From Pseudomonas sp. 7P_10.2_Bac1 (GTDB lineage: Bacteria > Pseudomonadota > Gammaproteobacteria > Pseudomonadales > Pseudomonadaceae): DNA of 64,000 nt. The notes under the pieces were generated by a model. It saw only the letters and a list, made by a program, of their open reading frames with translations, searched no databases and had not been told where the DNA came from. The DNA is taken from NCBI RefSeq assembly GCF_025465935.1, contig NZ_JANLNV010000007.1:1-64000 (forward strand). The letters run 5' to 3'. The position numbers were made by a program, and so were the translations under genes. Positions 14,335 to 23,675 of this stretch are shown one piece after another; the stretch's first letter is position 1, and every line of letters starts with the position of its first letter.

Positions 14335-16550
14335 CGTTTGAACAGCCCTTTGAGCGCGTCCTTGAGTTCAGGGCTGACTTTGTCACCGAGTTTCTCTTCA
14401 ATTTTCTCGCTCAATTTGTTGCCGGCGGCTTTGACGGCGACCTTGCCCAAGCCTTCTTTATCCAGGCGGCAGGCCTTGGCGCCCAGTTCCAGCGGGCCAC
14501 GGCAGCGCAATGGCAACGCAATGCCGACGAAGTTCTTGCCCACCTGGCAAGCCGGGTCCGGCATGGGGCGGGTGTCGCCTTCGATGGTGATACCGATGCG
14601 GTAGTCCATGCCCAGTACGCGCAGGTCGATGTCGCCATCGCCTTTGACGCTCAGGCCAGGGATGCGCACAACCAGGTCCTGGTTGCTGGCCACGCCGTTA
14701 CGGAACACCAGGCTGCCCTTGAGCTCGTTGAATGGCGTGTCTTTGCCCAGCGGAGCGCCGCTCAGGGTTTTGCGGTTGAGGGTGGAGATGGCTTTGCACA
14801 GTTGCTGTTCAATGTTGGCGTTGAGCAGCACGCCATTGTTGAGGGCGAAACTGGCGGTGCCGTTGAGGCTTTGAATCAGCGCGCTCTGGCTATTGCCGCT
14901 CGCGGTGATGTTGCTGTTGAGGGTCAACAGGCCAGTCACAGGTGAGTTCTGGCCCTGGCTTTGGAGGATTTTCTCAACCGGCACGTTGCTGATGCGGGTT
15001 TGCAGCTTGACCAGCGGCAAGATCGGCTGCACATCCAGGCTGCCGTTGGCGGCAAAGGTGCCTTTGAAGAGGCTGCCGCTCAGGTTCTCAAGGGTCAGCA
15101 CACCGGCCTTGCTGGTGGCCTTGAGCGCAGCATTCTGAATCGGCAGTTTGCTGAGGGTCAGTTGACCAAAGCTGATGTCGGCGTCCAGGTCCAGGGTTTT
15201 GAGGTGGGCAACGGGGATCAGCTTGCTCGTGCTCCAACCGCTTTTGGTCGGCGCATCTGGCAGCGGGCTGTCGCCTGATCCGGCCAGGGCACTGTCTTCG
15301 CTGCCTTTGACTTCAGCCTGGCGTGCGGCTTTGGCGCCGTTGGCCTCGGCCGATTTAGGCGGCAGGTAGCGATCGGCATCGAACGTGTCGCCTTTGAGCT
15401 GAATACGCAGGGCTTGCTTGGCGAAGTCTTCTACGGCGATGCGGCCGCTGAAGGTGCTGTCGTCGAGACTCAGCTTGAGGTCGTCAAAGCTCACGCTGTT
15501 GGGTGTGCCCGTGAGTTGGGTGACCAGTTCGAACTTGCTCAGGCTGCCTGGCGCCATGGCGGGCAGGGTCTGGCCGATGCTGTCGAGGAATTTGGCCAGG
15601 TCGAGCTGGGCAATCGACAGGCCGCCGCTGATTTGCGGGGTTTTGTCGAGGCTGTTGGCCTTGAGTTCACCGAGGGCGCGCAGCTGGTTGGCAGAAATCT
15701 TGAGGCTGCTCCATTCGGCGACGTTCGCAGCCAGATCCACCAACAGTTGGCCCGAAGCGGAGAAGTTTACGGTTTTGCCTTGCAGCGGCTCACCCGAGGC
15801 TTCGCCCAGAATTTTCATGTCTTCGAACTGATAGCGCTTGAGCACGCGGTCAAAGCGCAGCTTGCCGTCGAGCTCGGTCTTGACCCGCATCACAGGCTGG
15901 TTGCTGCCCAAAAAGGCGGTCAATTTGACCGGGATGCTGGTGGCTTCGTGAACCGGGCCGGTGCTCAGTTGGATACTCTCGGCGCTGAATTGCTTACCGG
16001 TTTGCTCATCGCTGTATTCAACGCGAGCGTTGTTCACGGTCAGGCTGTCGATGTCGAGCTTGATCGGCTGGCTGGTAGCCTCCGAAGGGGGGCTGGCAGG
16101 TTTGGTACCGTCCGTTGCAACGGTCCCTTTGCCGGCAGCGTCTGGCGCTGGCTTGCCAATGTCTTCCCAGTTGCCGCGACCGTCTTTATCGCGGGTCAGG
16201 TGCAGGTTCAGGCCTTCGACCCGAACGTCGCTCATTTGCACTTCTTTGCGCAGCAGCGGCAGGACGCGTACCGACAGACCCAGCATTTGCAGGTCGGCAA
16301 ACGGCTGATCGGGGGCTGTCAGGGTCGCCACGCTGGCGTCGTGCAGTTCCAGGCCAAGCCACGGGAAGAGGCTCCAGCCGATGTCGCCATTGAGAGTCAG
16401 CTCAATGTGGGCTTTGTCACGGGCTATCTGACGGATCTCGTCTTTGTAATCGTTGGGATCGAACAGGTGGCTCAGGGCAAAGCCCAGCGCCACGATGATC
16501 AGCAACAATCCGAGAACCACCAGACCCAGGATTTTGCCGAACGCTTTCAT
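14331..16550 (-). CDS. AsmA-family envelope protein
   Basis: This large envelope protein of 739 residues belongs to the AsmA family, linked to outer-membrane lipid homeostasis and possibly inter-membrane lipid transfer. An N-terminal transmembrane anchor is clear (ILGLVVLGLLLIIVALGFAL), followed by the conserved FDPNDYKDEIR and GDIGWSLFPWLGLEL segments. The C-terminal AsmA domain contains LNGTASFALNNGVLLNANIE. I start at the ATG that has AAGGA about 8 bases ahead; a longer frame adds 13 residues without support. It is the first gene of the asmA-mutY-yggX cluster. Confidence 0.93.
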   Translation of the reverse strand: MKAFGKILGLVVLGLLLIIVALGFALSHLFDPNDYKDEIRQIARDKAHIELTLNGDIGWSLFPWLGLELHDASVATLTAPDQPFADLQMLGLSVRVLPLLRKEVQMSDVRVEGLNLHLTRDKDGRGNWEDIGKPAPDAAGKGTVATDGTKPASPPSEATSQPIKLDIDSLTVNNARVEYSDEQTGKQFSAESIQLSTGPVHEATSIPVKLTAFLGSNQPVMRVKTELDGKLRFDRVLKRYQFEDMKILGEASGEPLQGKTVNFSASGQLLVDLAANVAEWSSLKISANQLRALGELKANSLDKTPQISGGLSIAQLDLAKFLDSIGQTLPAMAPGSLSKFELVTQLTGTPNSVSFDDLKLSLDDSTFSGRIAVEDFAKQALRIQLKGDTFDADRYLPPKSAEANGAKAARQAEVKGSEDSALAGSGDSPLPDAPTKSGWSTSKLIPVAHLKTLDLDADISFGQLTLSKLPIQNAALKATSKAGVLTLENLSGSLFKGTFAANGSLDVQPILPLVKLQTRISNVPVEKILQSQGQNSPVTGLLTLNSNITASGNSQSALIQSLNGTASFALNNGVLLNANIEQQLCKAISTLNRKTLSGAPLGKDTPFNELKGSLVFRNGVASNQDLVVRIPGLSVKGDGDIDLRVLGMDYRIGITIEGDTRPMPDPACQVGKNFVGIALPLRCRGPLELGAKACRLDKEGLGKVAVKAAGNKLSEKIEEKLGDKVSPELKDALKGLFKR

Positions 16551-16845
16551 GGGCGAGTCCTTGTAAGTCTGTTGGGAGGTGAGTTTCAAATTTAGCCGCT
16601 GAGTATAGCGCCACGCGAAGGCTGACTGGGGCGTGGATAGTGTCAGAACAGTTTGCTGATTAAAGACCGCATCAGTGTGGGCTTTGACCTACGCTCAAAT
16701 GGTAATCTCCGCCCGTTTTCCAGGCCTTCCAAGGCGCTGTGTCTCGCCTTGATCTGAACCCTTCAAAACGGCTGTGTGCTTCACCGCGCCAAAAGTCGGG
16801 GGTTGAGCGTACCTGGGAAACATTTCATCCATGGGGGAGATAACA

Positions 16846-18507
16846 ATGACAACCAGTACTGTGGCGGGCAGCCCTGCCTCGCAGCCTGCGTTTTTGTCCA
16901 AAGAACGCATCATCGCAAAACCTGGCTTCAATCGTTGGCTGGTTCCACCTGCCGCGTTGGCCATTCACTTGTGCATCGGCATGGCGTACGGTTTTTCCGT
17001 GTTCTGGCTGCCGTTGTCCAAGGCGGTAGGGATCAGCGAACCGGTGGTTTGTGCGCCGGACATGAGTTTTATCGCGCAGGTGTTTTCATCGCAATGTGAC
17101 TGGCCGATCTCGATGCTCGGCTGGATTTATACCTTGTTCTTCATCTTTCTGGGCTGTTCGGCAGCCGTGTGGGGCGGTTGGCTGGAACATGCCGGGCCAC
17201 GCAAAGCGGGCGTTGTGTCGGCGTTGTGCTGGTGCGGCGGCTTGCTGATCTCGGCACTGGGCATCTATACCCACCAAATCTGGCTGATGTGGCTGGGGTC
17301 GGGGGTGATCGGCGGTATCGGCCTGGGCCTGGGTTACATTTCACCTGTGTCGACACTGATCAAGTGGTTCCCGGACAAACGCGGCATGGCCACTGGCATG
17401 GCGATCATGGGCTTCGGCGGCGGGGCCATGGTGGGCGCACCACTGGCCACCGCATTGATGGGGCATTTCGCCGGGCCGGATGGTGTGGGCGTGTGGCAAA
17501 GCTTTGTGGCAATGGCGGCGATTTACTTCGTGTTCATGATTGGCGGTGCCTTGTCGTATCGTGTGCCGCCGACCGGCTGGAAGCCCGCAGGCTGGACACC
17601 CTCGCCTAACAAAGTGGCCAACTCGATGATCACCAAGCGCCATGTGCACGTGAGCGTGGCCTGGAAAACACCGCAGTTCGCCTTGGTGTGGCTGGTGTTG
17701 TGCCTGAACGTGTCGGCCGGTATCGGCATTTTGGGCATGGCCTCGCCGTTGTTGCAGGAGGTATTTGCCGGCAAGTTGTTGGGCAACGACCTGTCGTTCA
17801 GCCAGCTCGACGCTGCGCAACTGGGCCAGATTGCGATCATCGCCGCCGGGTTCACTGGCTTGCTGAGCTTGTTCAACATTGGCGGACGGTTCTTCTGGGC
17901 ATCGTTCTCGGATTACCTGGGGCGTAAAAACACCTATTTTGTGTTCTTCGCGCTGGGGTTTGCGTTGTACGCCATGGTTCCCAACCTGGGGCATCTGGGC
18001 AACGTGTCGCTGTTTGTGGCGGCGTTTTGCATCATTTTGTCGATGTACGGCGGCGGTTTTGCCACGGTGCCGGCTTACCTGGCGGACCTGTTCGGGACAC
18101 AAATGGTCGGGGCAATCCACGGTCGTCTGCTGACCGCCTGGGCGGCAGCGGGCGTGCTGGGGCCTGTGCTGGTCAACTATCTGCGTGAGTATCAGTTGAG
18201 CATCGGGGTGCCGCGCGCGGCGGCCTACGACATCACGTTGTACATCCTTGCGGGCCTGCTGGTGTTGGGCTTTATCTGCAACCTGCTGGTGCGCCCGGTG
18301 GCCGACAAGTACTTCATGACCGACGCACAACTGGCGGCCGAGCAGGCGCTGGGGCATGACAAAGGCACGAGCACCACGACTTCGCTGGAGTGGGAAGCCG
18401 CGCCGGGCAGCCGGCCGTTAACCATTGCCGCCTGGCTGGCGGTGGGCATTCCCCTGCTGTGGGGCGTATGGGTCACAGTCCAGAAGACGGCGGTGCTGTT
18501 TCACTAA
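16846..18507 (+). CDS. OFA-family MFS transporter with C-terminal small-subunit-like segment
   Basis: An inner-membrane major facilitator of the oxalate/formate antiporter family, 553 residues, with about twelve transmembrane segments. Typical segments are CIGMAYGFSVFWLPLSKAVG, GLGYISPVSTLIKWFPDKRG and FGGGAMVGAPLATALM. I chose the second ATG because GGGGGAG lies 6 bases in front of it. After a polar linker the protein ends with an extra hydrophobic stretch, AWLAVGIPLLWGVWVTVQKT. This closely resembles the short separate proteins annotated as MFS transporter small subunit beside other OFA genes, so it looks like a natural fusion. The substrate is unknown; organic acids such as oxalate, formate or pyruvate are possibilities for the family. 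Confidence 0.88.
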   Translation: MTTSTVAGSPASQPAFLSKERIIAKPGFNRWLVPPAALAIHLCIGMAYGFSVFWLPLSKAVGISEPVVCAPDMSFIAQVFSSQCDWPISMLGWIYTLFFIFLGCSAAVWGGWLEHAGPRKAGVVSALCWCGGLLISALGIYTHQIWLMWLGSGVIGGIGLGLGYISPVSTLIKWFPDKRGMATGMAIMGFGGGAMVGAPLATALMGHFAGPDGVGVWQSFVAMAAIYFVFMIGGALSYRVPPTGWKPAGWTPSPNKVANSMITKRHVHVSVAWKTPQFALVWLVLCLNVSAGIGILGMASPLLQEVFAGKLLGNDLSFSQLDAAQLGQIAIIAAGFTGLLSLFNIGGRFFWASFSDYLGRKNTYFVFFALGFALYAMVPNLGHLGNVSLFVAAFCIILSMYGGGFATVPAYLADLFGTQMVGAIHGRLLTAWAAAGVLGPVLVNYLREYQLSIGVPRAAAYDITLYILAGLLVLGFICNLLVRPVADKYFMTDAQLAAEQALGHDKGTSTTTSLEWEAAPGSRPLTIAAWLAVGIPLLWGVWVTVQKTAVLFH

Positions 18508-18521
18508 CATCCGTGGTTAAT

Positions 18522-18589
18522 CTGTAGGTGCGAGCGTGCCTTGCGATCTTTAAAGATCAAAAGATCGAGAGGCACGCTCGCTCCTACAG
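18522..18589. repeat. Paired REP element (inverted)
   Basis: Two arms, CTGTAGGTGCGAGCGTGCC and its inverse ending CGCTCCTACAG, flank a centre with GATC motifs. It is one of the intergenic REP hairpins of this genome and lies between the OFA transporter and the his operon. It may act as a transcript end. Confidence 0.85.
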
Positions 18590-18641
18590 TGTTTTACGTA
18601 CGCTCATCCCCTTCCATGTTTCTGTTTGCCTGACCCGTGCC

Positions 18642-18647
18642 TATAAT
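18642..18647 (+). promoter_or_regulatory. Candidate -10 box of the his operon
   Basis: TATAAT lies 38 bases before the hisB ATG. A good -35 hexamer at the usual distance is not evident, so the assignment rests on the -10 box and position only. Confidence 0.4.
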
Positions 18648-18685
18648 GGCCACCTTTTTCGCCCAATGATTTTGCGGAGCTGGTG

Positions 18686-19279
18686 ATGGCCGAACGTAAG
18701 GCGTCAGTCGAGCGCGATACTCTGGAAACCCAGATCAAAGCCTCGATCAACTTGGATGGTACCGGTAAGGCCCGATTTGATATCGGTGTGCCTTTTCTTG
18801 AGCACATGCTCGACCAGATCGCCCGACACGGGCTGATCGACCTGGACATCGAGTGCAAAGGCGACCTGCATATCGACGATCACCATACCGTCGAGGACGT
18901 TGGCATTACCTTGGGTAAAGCCTTCAGTCAGGCCGTTGGCGACAAAAAAGGCATGACCCGCTACGGTCACGCTTATGTCCCGCTGGATGAAGCGCTGTCA
19001 CGCGTGGTCATCGACTTTTCGGGCCGTCCTGGCCTGCAAATGCATGTTCCGTACACCCGTGCCACCGTCGGCGGTTTCGACGTTGACCTGTTCCAGGAGT
19101 TCTTCCAGGGCTTTGTGAACCACGCCAACGTGACACTGCACATCGACAACCTGCGCGGCACCAACACCCACCACCAGATCGAAACCGTATTCAAGGCTTT
19201 CGGCCGCGCGCTGCGCATGGCGATTACGCTTGATGAGCGCATGGCCGGGCAAATGCCATCGACCAAGGGCGTGCTCTGA
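18686..19279 (+). CDS. hisB: Imidazoleglycerol-phosphate dehydratase
   Basis: This enzyme catalyses the dehydration of imidazoleglycerol phosphate, a late step of histidine synthesis. It is the monofunctional form, 197 residues, lacking the phosphatase domain of the enterobacterial fusion. Metal-binding histidine motifs are intact: [24 protein letters not shown] and the late GTNTHHQIE. The ATG follows GGAG by 6 bases; a GTG one codon earlier is less likely. It opens the cluster hisB-hisH-DUF2164-hisA-hisF, and its stop overlaps the hisH start (TGATG). Confidence 0.98.
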   Translation: MAERKASVERDTLETQIKASINLDGTGKARFDIGVPFLEHMLDQIARHGLIDLDIECKGDLHIDDHHTVEDVGITLGKAFSQAVGDKKGMTRYGHAYVPLDEALSRVVIDFSGRPGLQMHVPYTRATVGGFDVDLFQEFFQGFVNHANVTLHIDNLRGTNTHHQIETVFKAFGRALRMAITLDERMAGQMPSTKGVL

Positions 19280-19917
19280 TGCAGACAGTGGCGGTTATCG
19301 ATTACGGCATGGGCAATTTGCACTCGGTGGCCAAGGCGCTGGAGCACGTTGGCGCCGGTCGGGTGCTGATTACCAGCGATGCCAACGTGATTCGCGAAGC
19401 CGACCGTGTGGTGTTTCCGGGTGTGGGCGCGATTCGCGACTGCATGGCTGAAATCCGTCGCCTGGGTTTCGACACGCTGGTGCGTGAAGTCAGCCAGGAC
19501 CGTCCGTTCCTCGGGATCTGTGTGGGCATGCAAGCCCTGCTCGACAGCAGCGAAGAGAACGGCGGTGTGGACTGCATCGGGCTGTTCCCGGGGCAGGTGA
19601 AGTTCTTCGGCAAGGACCTGCACGAAAACGGCGAGCACCTCAAAGTGCCGCACATGGGCTGGAACGAAGTGCAGCAGAAGGTCGATCACCCGCTGTGGCA
19701 CAGCATCCCGGACCTGGCGCGCTTCTACTTTGTGCACAGCTACTACATCGAGGCGGGCAACCCTCGCCAGGTGGTCGGTGGCGGGCATTACGGTGTCGAC
19801 TTCGCCGCCGCGCTGGCCGAAGGGTCGCGTTTCGCGGTGCAGTTCCATCCCGAGAAGAGCCACACCCACGGCCTGCAGTTGCTGGAAAACTTCGTGGCCT
19901 GGGACGGGCGTTGGTAA
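19279..19917 (+). CDS. hisH: Imidazole glycerol phosphate synthase, glutaminase subunit
   Basis: HisH supplies ammonia from glutamine to HisF, which closes the imidazole ring and releases AICAR. It has 212 residues. The class I amidotransferase triad is visible: Cys in [10 protein letters not shown], His and Glu in [10 protein letters not shown]. The N-terminus [18 protein letters not shown] is diagnostic. The start overlaps the hisB stop by one base and the stop overlaps the next gene (TAATG). The partner hisF lies two genes downstream. Confidence 0.98.
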   Translation: MQTVAVIDYGMGNLHSVAKALEHVGAGRVLITSDANVIREADRVVFPGVGAIRDCMAEIRRLGFDTLVREVSQDRPFLGICVGMQALLDSSEENGGVDCIGLFPGQVKFFGKDLHENGEHLKVPHMGWNEVQQKVDHPLWHSIPDLARFYFVHSYYIEAGNPRQVVGGGHYGVDFAAALAEGSRFAVQFHPEKSHTHGLQLLENFVAWDGRW

Positions 19918-20177
19918 TGGCCGCCCGTAAGCCGAAGGCGCCGATTCTCACGCTCACCCCAGAGCAAGAGAGCGAAGCTACCAGCAAAATTAAACGCTTT
20001 ATGGAAGACCGCTTCGAACTGGACCTGGGTTCGTTTGAGGCGGCCGAAATCCTTGAGCTGTTCACTCGCGAAATCGCGCCGCATTACTACAACCGGGCGA
20101 TTTTCGATGTGCAGGCGCACCTCAAAGAGAGGTTCGAGAGCATCGAAAGCGATCTGTGGGCACTTGAAAAGAATTGA
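19917..20177 (+). CDS. DUF2164 family protein within the his operon
   Basis: An 86-residue protein of the DUF2164 family. Its start is basic ([17 protein letters not shown]) and the rest is acidic and helical, with the conserved KIKRFMEDRFELDLGSFEAAE region. The start ATG shares one base with the hisH stop (TAATG), so it is translated from the his mRNA. Its function is unknown. It is not a known histidine enzyme, and its insertion between hisH and hisA is a Pseudomonas feature as far as I recall. Confidence 0.9.
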   Translation: MAARKPKAPILTLTPEQESEATSKIKRFMEDRFELDLGSFEAAEILELFTREIAPHYYNRAIFDVQAHLKERFESIESDLWALEKN

Positions 20178-20288
20178 GTCAGCTGAAAGCCTCAAGCAAC
20201 AAGCCGCAACAGTAGAAGCGAGACCGCGTTCCGCTTTTCTTGCCGCTTGTAGCTCAAAACTTGCAGCTCTTACGACGTAGGAGAAAGC
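20178..20288. repeat. Imperfect palindromic segment between DUF2164 and hisA
   Basis: The 111-base gap contains CAAGCCGCAACAGTAGAAGCG and an imperfect inverse CGCTTTTCTTGCCGCTTG, able to form a long irregular hairpin. It resembles short repeats found in Pseudomonas intergenic regions. It could partly separate hisBH expression from hisAF. The hisA ribosome binding site (TAGGAG) lies at its end. Confidence 0.5.
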
Positions 20289-21026
20289 ATGCTAATTATT
20301 CCCGCTATCGATCTTAAAGACGGTGCCTGTGTACGTCTGCGCCAGGGCCGTATGGAAGATTCCACGGTGTTCTCCGATGACCCGGTGAGCATGGCCGCCA
20401 AATGGGTAGAAGGCGGTTGCCGTCGTCTGCATCTGGTTGACCTGAACGGCGCCTTTGAAGGCCAGCCGGTCAATGGCGAGGTGGTGACCGCCATCGCCAA
20501 GCGTTACCCGCACCTGCCGATCCAGATTGGTGGCGGCATTCGCTCGCTGGAAACCATCGAACATTACGTCAAGGCGGGCGTGAGCTACGTGATTCTGGGC
20601 ACCAAAGCGGTCAAGAACCCTGAGTTCGTGGCGCAAGCGTGCCGTGCCTTCCCCGGCAAAATCATTGTCGGCATGGATGCACAAGATGGCTTTGTGGCTA
20701 CTGACGGCTGGGCTGAAGTCAGCAACGTACAGGTCATCGACCTGGCCAAGCGCTTTGAAGCAGACGGCGTGTCGGCCATCGTTTATACCGACATCGCCAA
20801 AGACGGCATGATGCAGGGCTGCAACGTGGAGTTCACCGCCGCCCTGGCTGCGGCCACGAGCATCCCGGTGATCGCGTCGGGCGGTATCCACAACCTGGGC
20901 GATATCAAGGCCCTGCTGGACGCCAAGGCGCCGGGCATCGTGGGCGCCATCACGGGCCGCGCCATTTATGAAGGCACGCTGGATGTGGCTGAGGCGCAAG
21001 CCTTCTGCGACAGCTACAAGGGCTGA
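20289..21026 (+). CDS. hisA: Phosphoribosylformimino-AICAR-phosphate isomerase
   Basis: HisA performs the Amadori isomerisation of ProFAR to PRFAR in histidine synthesis. It has 245 residues with a (beta-alpha)8 barrel and the half-barrel repeat shared with HisF. Diagnostic segments are [18 protein letters not shown] (first catalytic Asp), [29 protein letters not shown] (second catalytic Asp) and [13 protein letters not shown]. It starts after TAGGAG and is followed 10 bases later by hisF. Confidence 0.98.
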   Translation: MLIIPAIDLKDGACVRLRQGRMEDSTVFSDDPVSMAAKWVEGGCRRLHLVDLNGAFEGQPVNGEVVTAIAKRYPHLPIQIGGGIRSLETIEHYVKAGVSYVILGTKAVKNPEFVAQACRAFPGKIIVGMDAQDGFVATDGWAEVSNVQVIDLAKRFEADGVSAIVYTDIAKDGMMQGCNVEFTAALAAATSIPVIASGGIHNLGDIKALLDAKAPGIVGAITGRAIYEGTLDVAEAQAFCDSYKG

Positions 21027-21036
21027 GGAGAACCGC

Positions 21037-21807
21037 ATGGCGCTGGCCAAACGCATCATCCCTTGCCTGGACGTGGACAACGGCCGGGTTGTGAAGGGCG
21101 TTAAATTCGAGAACATCCGCGATGCGGGTGACCCGGTAGAAATCGCTCGTCGGTATGACGAGCAAGGTGCTGACGAGATTACCTTTCTCGACATCACTGC
21201 CAGCGTCGATGGCCGCGACACCACGCTGCATACCGTTGAGCGCATGGCCAGCCAGGTGTTTATCCCGCTGACCGTGGGCGGCGGCGTGCGCTGCATTCAA
21301 GACATCCGCAACCTGCTCAATGCCGGTGCCGACAAGGTGTCCATCAATACCGCAGCGGTGTTCAACCCTGAGTTTGTGGGTGAAGCAGCGCAGCACTTCG
21401 GCTCGCAGTGCATCGTGGTGGCGATTGATGCCAAGAAAGTCTCACAGCCGGGTGAAACCCCGCGCTGGGAAATCTTCACCCACGGCGGGCGCAAGCCGAC
21501 CGGGCTCGATGCGGTCGAGTGGGCGAAGAAGATGGAAGGTCTGGGCGCCGGTGAGATCCTGCTGACCAGCATGGATCAGGACGGCATGAAAAGCGGCTTT
21601 GACCTGGGCGTGACCCGTGCGATCAGCGACGCGCTGGGCATTCCGGTCATCGCGTCCGGTGGCGTCGGCAACCTGCAACATCTGGCGGATGGCATCCTTG
21701 AAGGCCATGCCAGCGCCGTACTGGCCGCGAGTATTTTCCACTTTGGCGAATACACCGTGCCAGAGGCCAAGGCCTATATGGCTGAGCGCGGGATTGTGGT
21801 GCGTTAA
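21037..21807 (+). CDS. hisF: Imidazole glycerol phosphate synthase, cyclase subunit
   Basis: HisF uses ammonia from HisH to convert PRFAR to imidazoleglycerol phosphate and AICAR. It has 256 residues. The catalytic aspartates are in [18 protein letters not shown] and [15 protein letters not shown]. Other barrel motifs are [17 protein letters not shown] and [13 protein letters not shown]. The start ATG has GAGGAG 6 bases upstream. An in-frame ATG further upstream lies inside hisA and is not used. It ends the his cluster. Confidence 0.98.
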   Translation: MALAKRIIPCLDVDNGRVVKGVKFENIRDAGDPVEIARRYDEQGADEITFLDITASVDGRDTTLHTVERMASQVFIPLTVGGGVRCIQDIRNLLNAGADKVSINTAAVFNPEFVGEAAQHFGSQCIVVAIDAKKVSQPGETPRWEIFTHGGRKPTGLDAVEWAKKMEGLGAGEILLTSMDQDGMKSGFDLGVTRAISDALGIPVIASGGVGNLQHLADGILEGHASAVLAASIFHFGEYTVPEAKAYMAERGIVVR

Positions 21808-21820
21808 CAGCGCCGCCCCT

Positions 21821-21845
21821 TTCAGCGCCCGCAACGGGCGCTGAA
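21821..21845 (+). terminator. Hairpin after hisF, weak terminator
   Basis: A perfect 11-bp stem TTCAGCGCCCG / CGGGCGCTGAA with a 3-base loop lies 13 bases after the hisF stop. It has no T-run, so it may stabilise the mRNA end or give Rho-assisted termination. Confidence 0.55.
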
Positions 21846-22061
21846 TGCTTCACTGCTGATCCCTCCTCAATGCCTTCGTCGGGTCGTCTTTATATTGATA
21901 AAGCCGTGACCACGGCATTGGGTTGCGCGGGTATTTTCAGCGTTTATTGGCAAGCGTTAATGCAAGCAGTGGCAGCAGCCATTAGCCATCAGGCCAACGG
22001 CGACTGGACAGCGTGGCAAGCCCACGGCACTCTTTGTTCACCATGGATTTGGGTAAACGTT

Positions 22062-22817
22062 ATGTTTAAGCGTCTTTGTTACTTACTTGCCAGTTGCATG
22101 ATGTTGCTGGCCAGTAGTGTGTTTGCAGCTCAGGCTGAACATCCGTCACTGGTGTTGCTGACTGAAAACTTTCCGCCATACAACATGGCTAAAAACGGCA
22201 AGAATTTCGCGCAGAATCAGAATCTTGAAGGCATTGCCGTCGATATTCTGCGCGAGACGTTCAAGCGCGCCGATATCGACTACAGCATGACCCTGCGCTT
22301 CCCTTGGCAGCGTATCTACAACCTGGCGCTGGATAACCCCAACTTCGGGGTTTTTGTGACCGCCCGGGTGCCTGACCGTGAGCACCTGTTCAAGTGGGTC
22401 GGCCCACTGGGCCCGGACGATTGGGTGCTGCTGGCACGGGCCAATAGCCCGATCGAATTGACCTCGCTGGAGCAGGCGCGGCCGTACCGGATAGGCGCTT
22501 ACAAGGGCGATGTGATCGCCCTGTCCCTGGAAAAGCAGGGGTTTACCCCGGTGATCGTACTGCGCGACCAGGACAACGCAAGAAGGCTGCAGTCCGGGCA
22601 AATTGACCTCTGGGCCACGGGGGATCCAGCCGGCCAGTTCTTGGCCAGGCAGGTCGGTATTTCAGGGTTCAAGACGGTGCTGCGTTTTAATCAGGCCGAG
22701 TTGTATCTGGCCTTGAATAAAGAAGTGCCTGACGCCGTTGTGACCAAGCTGCAAACCGCACTGGACCAGCTCAAGGCCGAGGGTGCGCTGGACAAGATCC
22801 GCGCCCGCTACCTCTAA
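22062..22817 (+). CDS. Periplasmic substrate-binding protein, amino-acid ABC transporter type
   Basis: A secreted solute-binding protein of 251 residues. A signal peptide is clear (MFKRLCYLLASCMMLLASSVFAAQA). The mature part starts with LVLLTENFPPYNMAKNGKNF and continues with GIAVDILRETFKRADIDYSM, typical of family 3 binding proteins. No permease or ATPase gene is adjacent, so it is an orphan that may share a transporter, or may have a signalling role. The longer upstream frame has no ribosome binding site or homology. The ligand is unknown. Confidence 0.85.
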   Translation: MFKRLCYLLASCMMLLASSVFAAQAEHPSLVLLTENFPPYNMAKNGKNFAQNQNLEGIAVDILRETFKRADIDYSMTLRFPWQRIYNLALDNPNFGVFVTARVPDREHLFKWVGPLGPDDWVLLARANSPIELTSLEQARPYRIGAYKGDVIALSLEKQGFTPVIVLRDQDNARRLQSGQIDLWATGDPAGQFLARQVGISGFKTVLRFNQAELYLALNKEVPDAVVTKLQTALDQLKAEGALDKIRARYL

Positions 22818-22830
22818 CCCCAATCCCTTT

Positions 22831-22879
22831 GTAGGAGCTTGCCTCGCGATCTTTTGATCTTAAAAGCTCGCTCCTGCAG
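22831..22879. repeat. Short REP hairpin between convergent genes
   Basis: GTAGGAGCTTGCCTCGCGATC is followed by a shortened inverse ending AGCTCGCTCCTGCAG. It fills the 69-base gap between two convergent genes and could serve as a shared transcript end. Confidence 0.8.
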
Positions 22880-22886
22880 GGATGAC

Positions 22887-23675
22887 TCAGCGGTAAACCC
22901 CATTCTTGCCATGCGCATCCATCGCCTGGTTGCTGCGCACGCCGATCATTTGTTTGATATCGATCCAGTCGATGCCCTGGGCTTGCAGCTTGGGCAGTTC
23001 GCGCTCCAGCACAGCCAGGGTTTGCGGGTAGGGGTGGCCGATCATGACCACCGAGCCGTGGGTGCGCGCGTGTCTGATCGCGGTGTTGAGCTGCTGGGTG
23101 ATGGCTTCTTCGGTGCGCACGTTGTCGAGGAACACGTCACGCGACACGCTGGCCAGGCCGATCTTTTGCGCTTGGGCCGCGGCGACGGTCTGCGCGCTGG
23201 TGCGGCTGTCGACGAAGAACTTGTGACGCTGTTGCAGTTCACCCATCAGCCAGGCCATGGCCTGGGGCTGGGCGGTCATGCGGCTGCCTTCGTGGTTGTT
23301 GATGCCGCTGGTGTAGGGCACGGCCTTGAAGGCGGCGTCCAGGCGCTTGGCCAGTTCGTCCAGGGGTAAATCGGGATGCCAGGCAAAAGGTCCGGTGGCC
23401 GGGTCCATGGGCATGTGCAGGATGACGATTTTGCCGGCTTTGTGCGCCTCGCGGGCGAACTCGGCGGCGTGCGGTGTATCGGGCATGATCGCCGTGGTGA
23501 CAGGCCCCGGGAAGGCCAGTACGCGACGATCACGGGGCAGGTTTTGCCCCAGATCGTCGATGATCAGGGTGAGGTAGGCCTTGCGTGGAGTCGCTGGCGG
23601 GCTGTCAGGCGCCGCGTGGGCGGCACCGGACAGGCAGCAGAGCAGGGCGACGAGCGACCAGAAACGCACCGTCAA
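22887..23675 (-). CDS. Divergent polysaccharide deacetylase family protein (YibQ type)
   Basis: A secreted protein of about 262 residues from the divergent polysaccharide deacetylase (YibQ) family. The signal peptide is FWSLVALLCCLSGAAHAAP. Conserved family elements are LTLIIDDLGQNLPRDR, LHMPMDPATGPF, GINNHEGSRMT and VVMIGHPYPQTL, corresponding to the deacetylase Asp and His motifs. The enzymatic role is unproven. The start appears to be TTG overlapping the ctpA stop (TTGA); a GTG two codons later is the alternative. The arrangement envC-ctpA-this gene is conserved in Pseudomonas and suggests a cell-wall role. Confidence 0.88.
   Translation of the reverse strand: MTVRFWSLVALLCCLSGAAHAAPDSPPATPRKAYLTLIIDDLGQNLPRDRRVLAFPGPVTTAIMPDTPHAAEFAREAHKAGKIVILHMPMDPATGPFAWHPDLPLDELAKRLDAAFKAVPYTSGINNHEGSRMTAQPQAMAWLMGELQQRHKFFVDSRTSAQTVAAAQAQKIGLASVSRDVFLDNVRTEEAITQQLNTAIRHARTHGSVVMIGHPYPQTLAVLERELPKLQAQGIDWIDIKQMIGVRSNQAMDAHGKNGVYR

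Noticed and set aside
21948..21963. Sigma-54 promoter upstream of the orphan binding protein
   Set aside because: GG and GC are separated by 11 bases instead of the required 10.
21870..22061. 64-residue extension of the periplasmic binding protein
   Set aside because: It would bury the signal peptide and has no homology or ribosome binding site.
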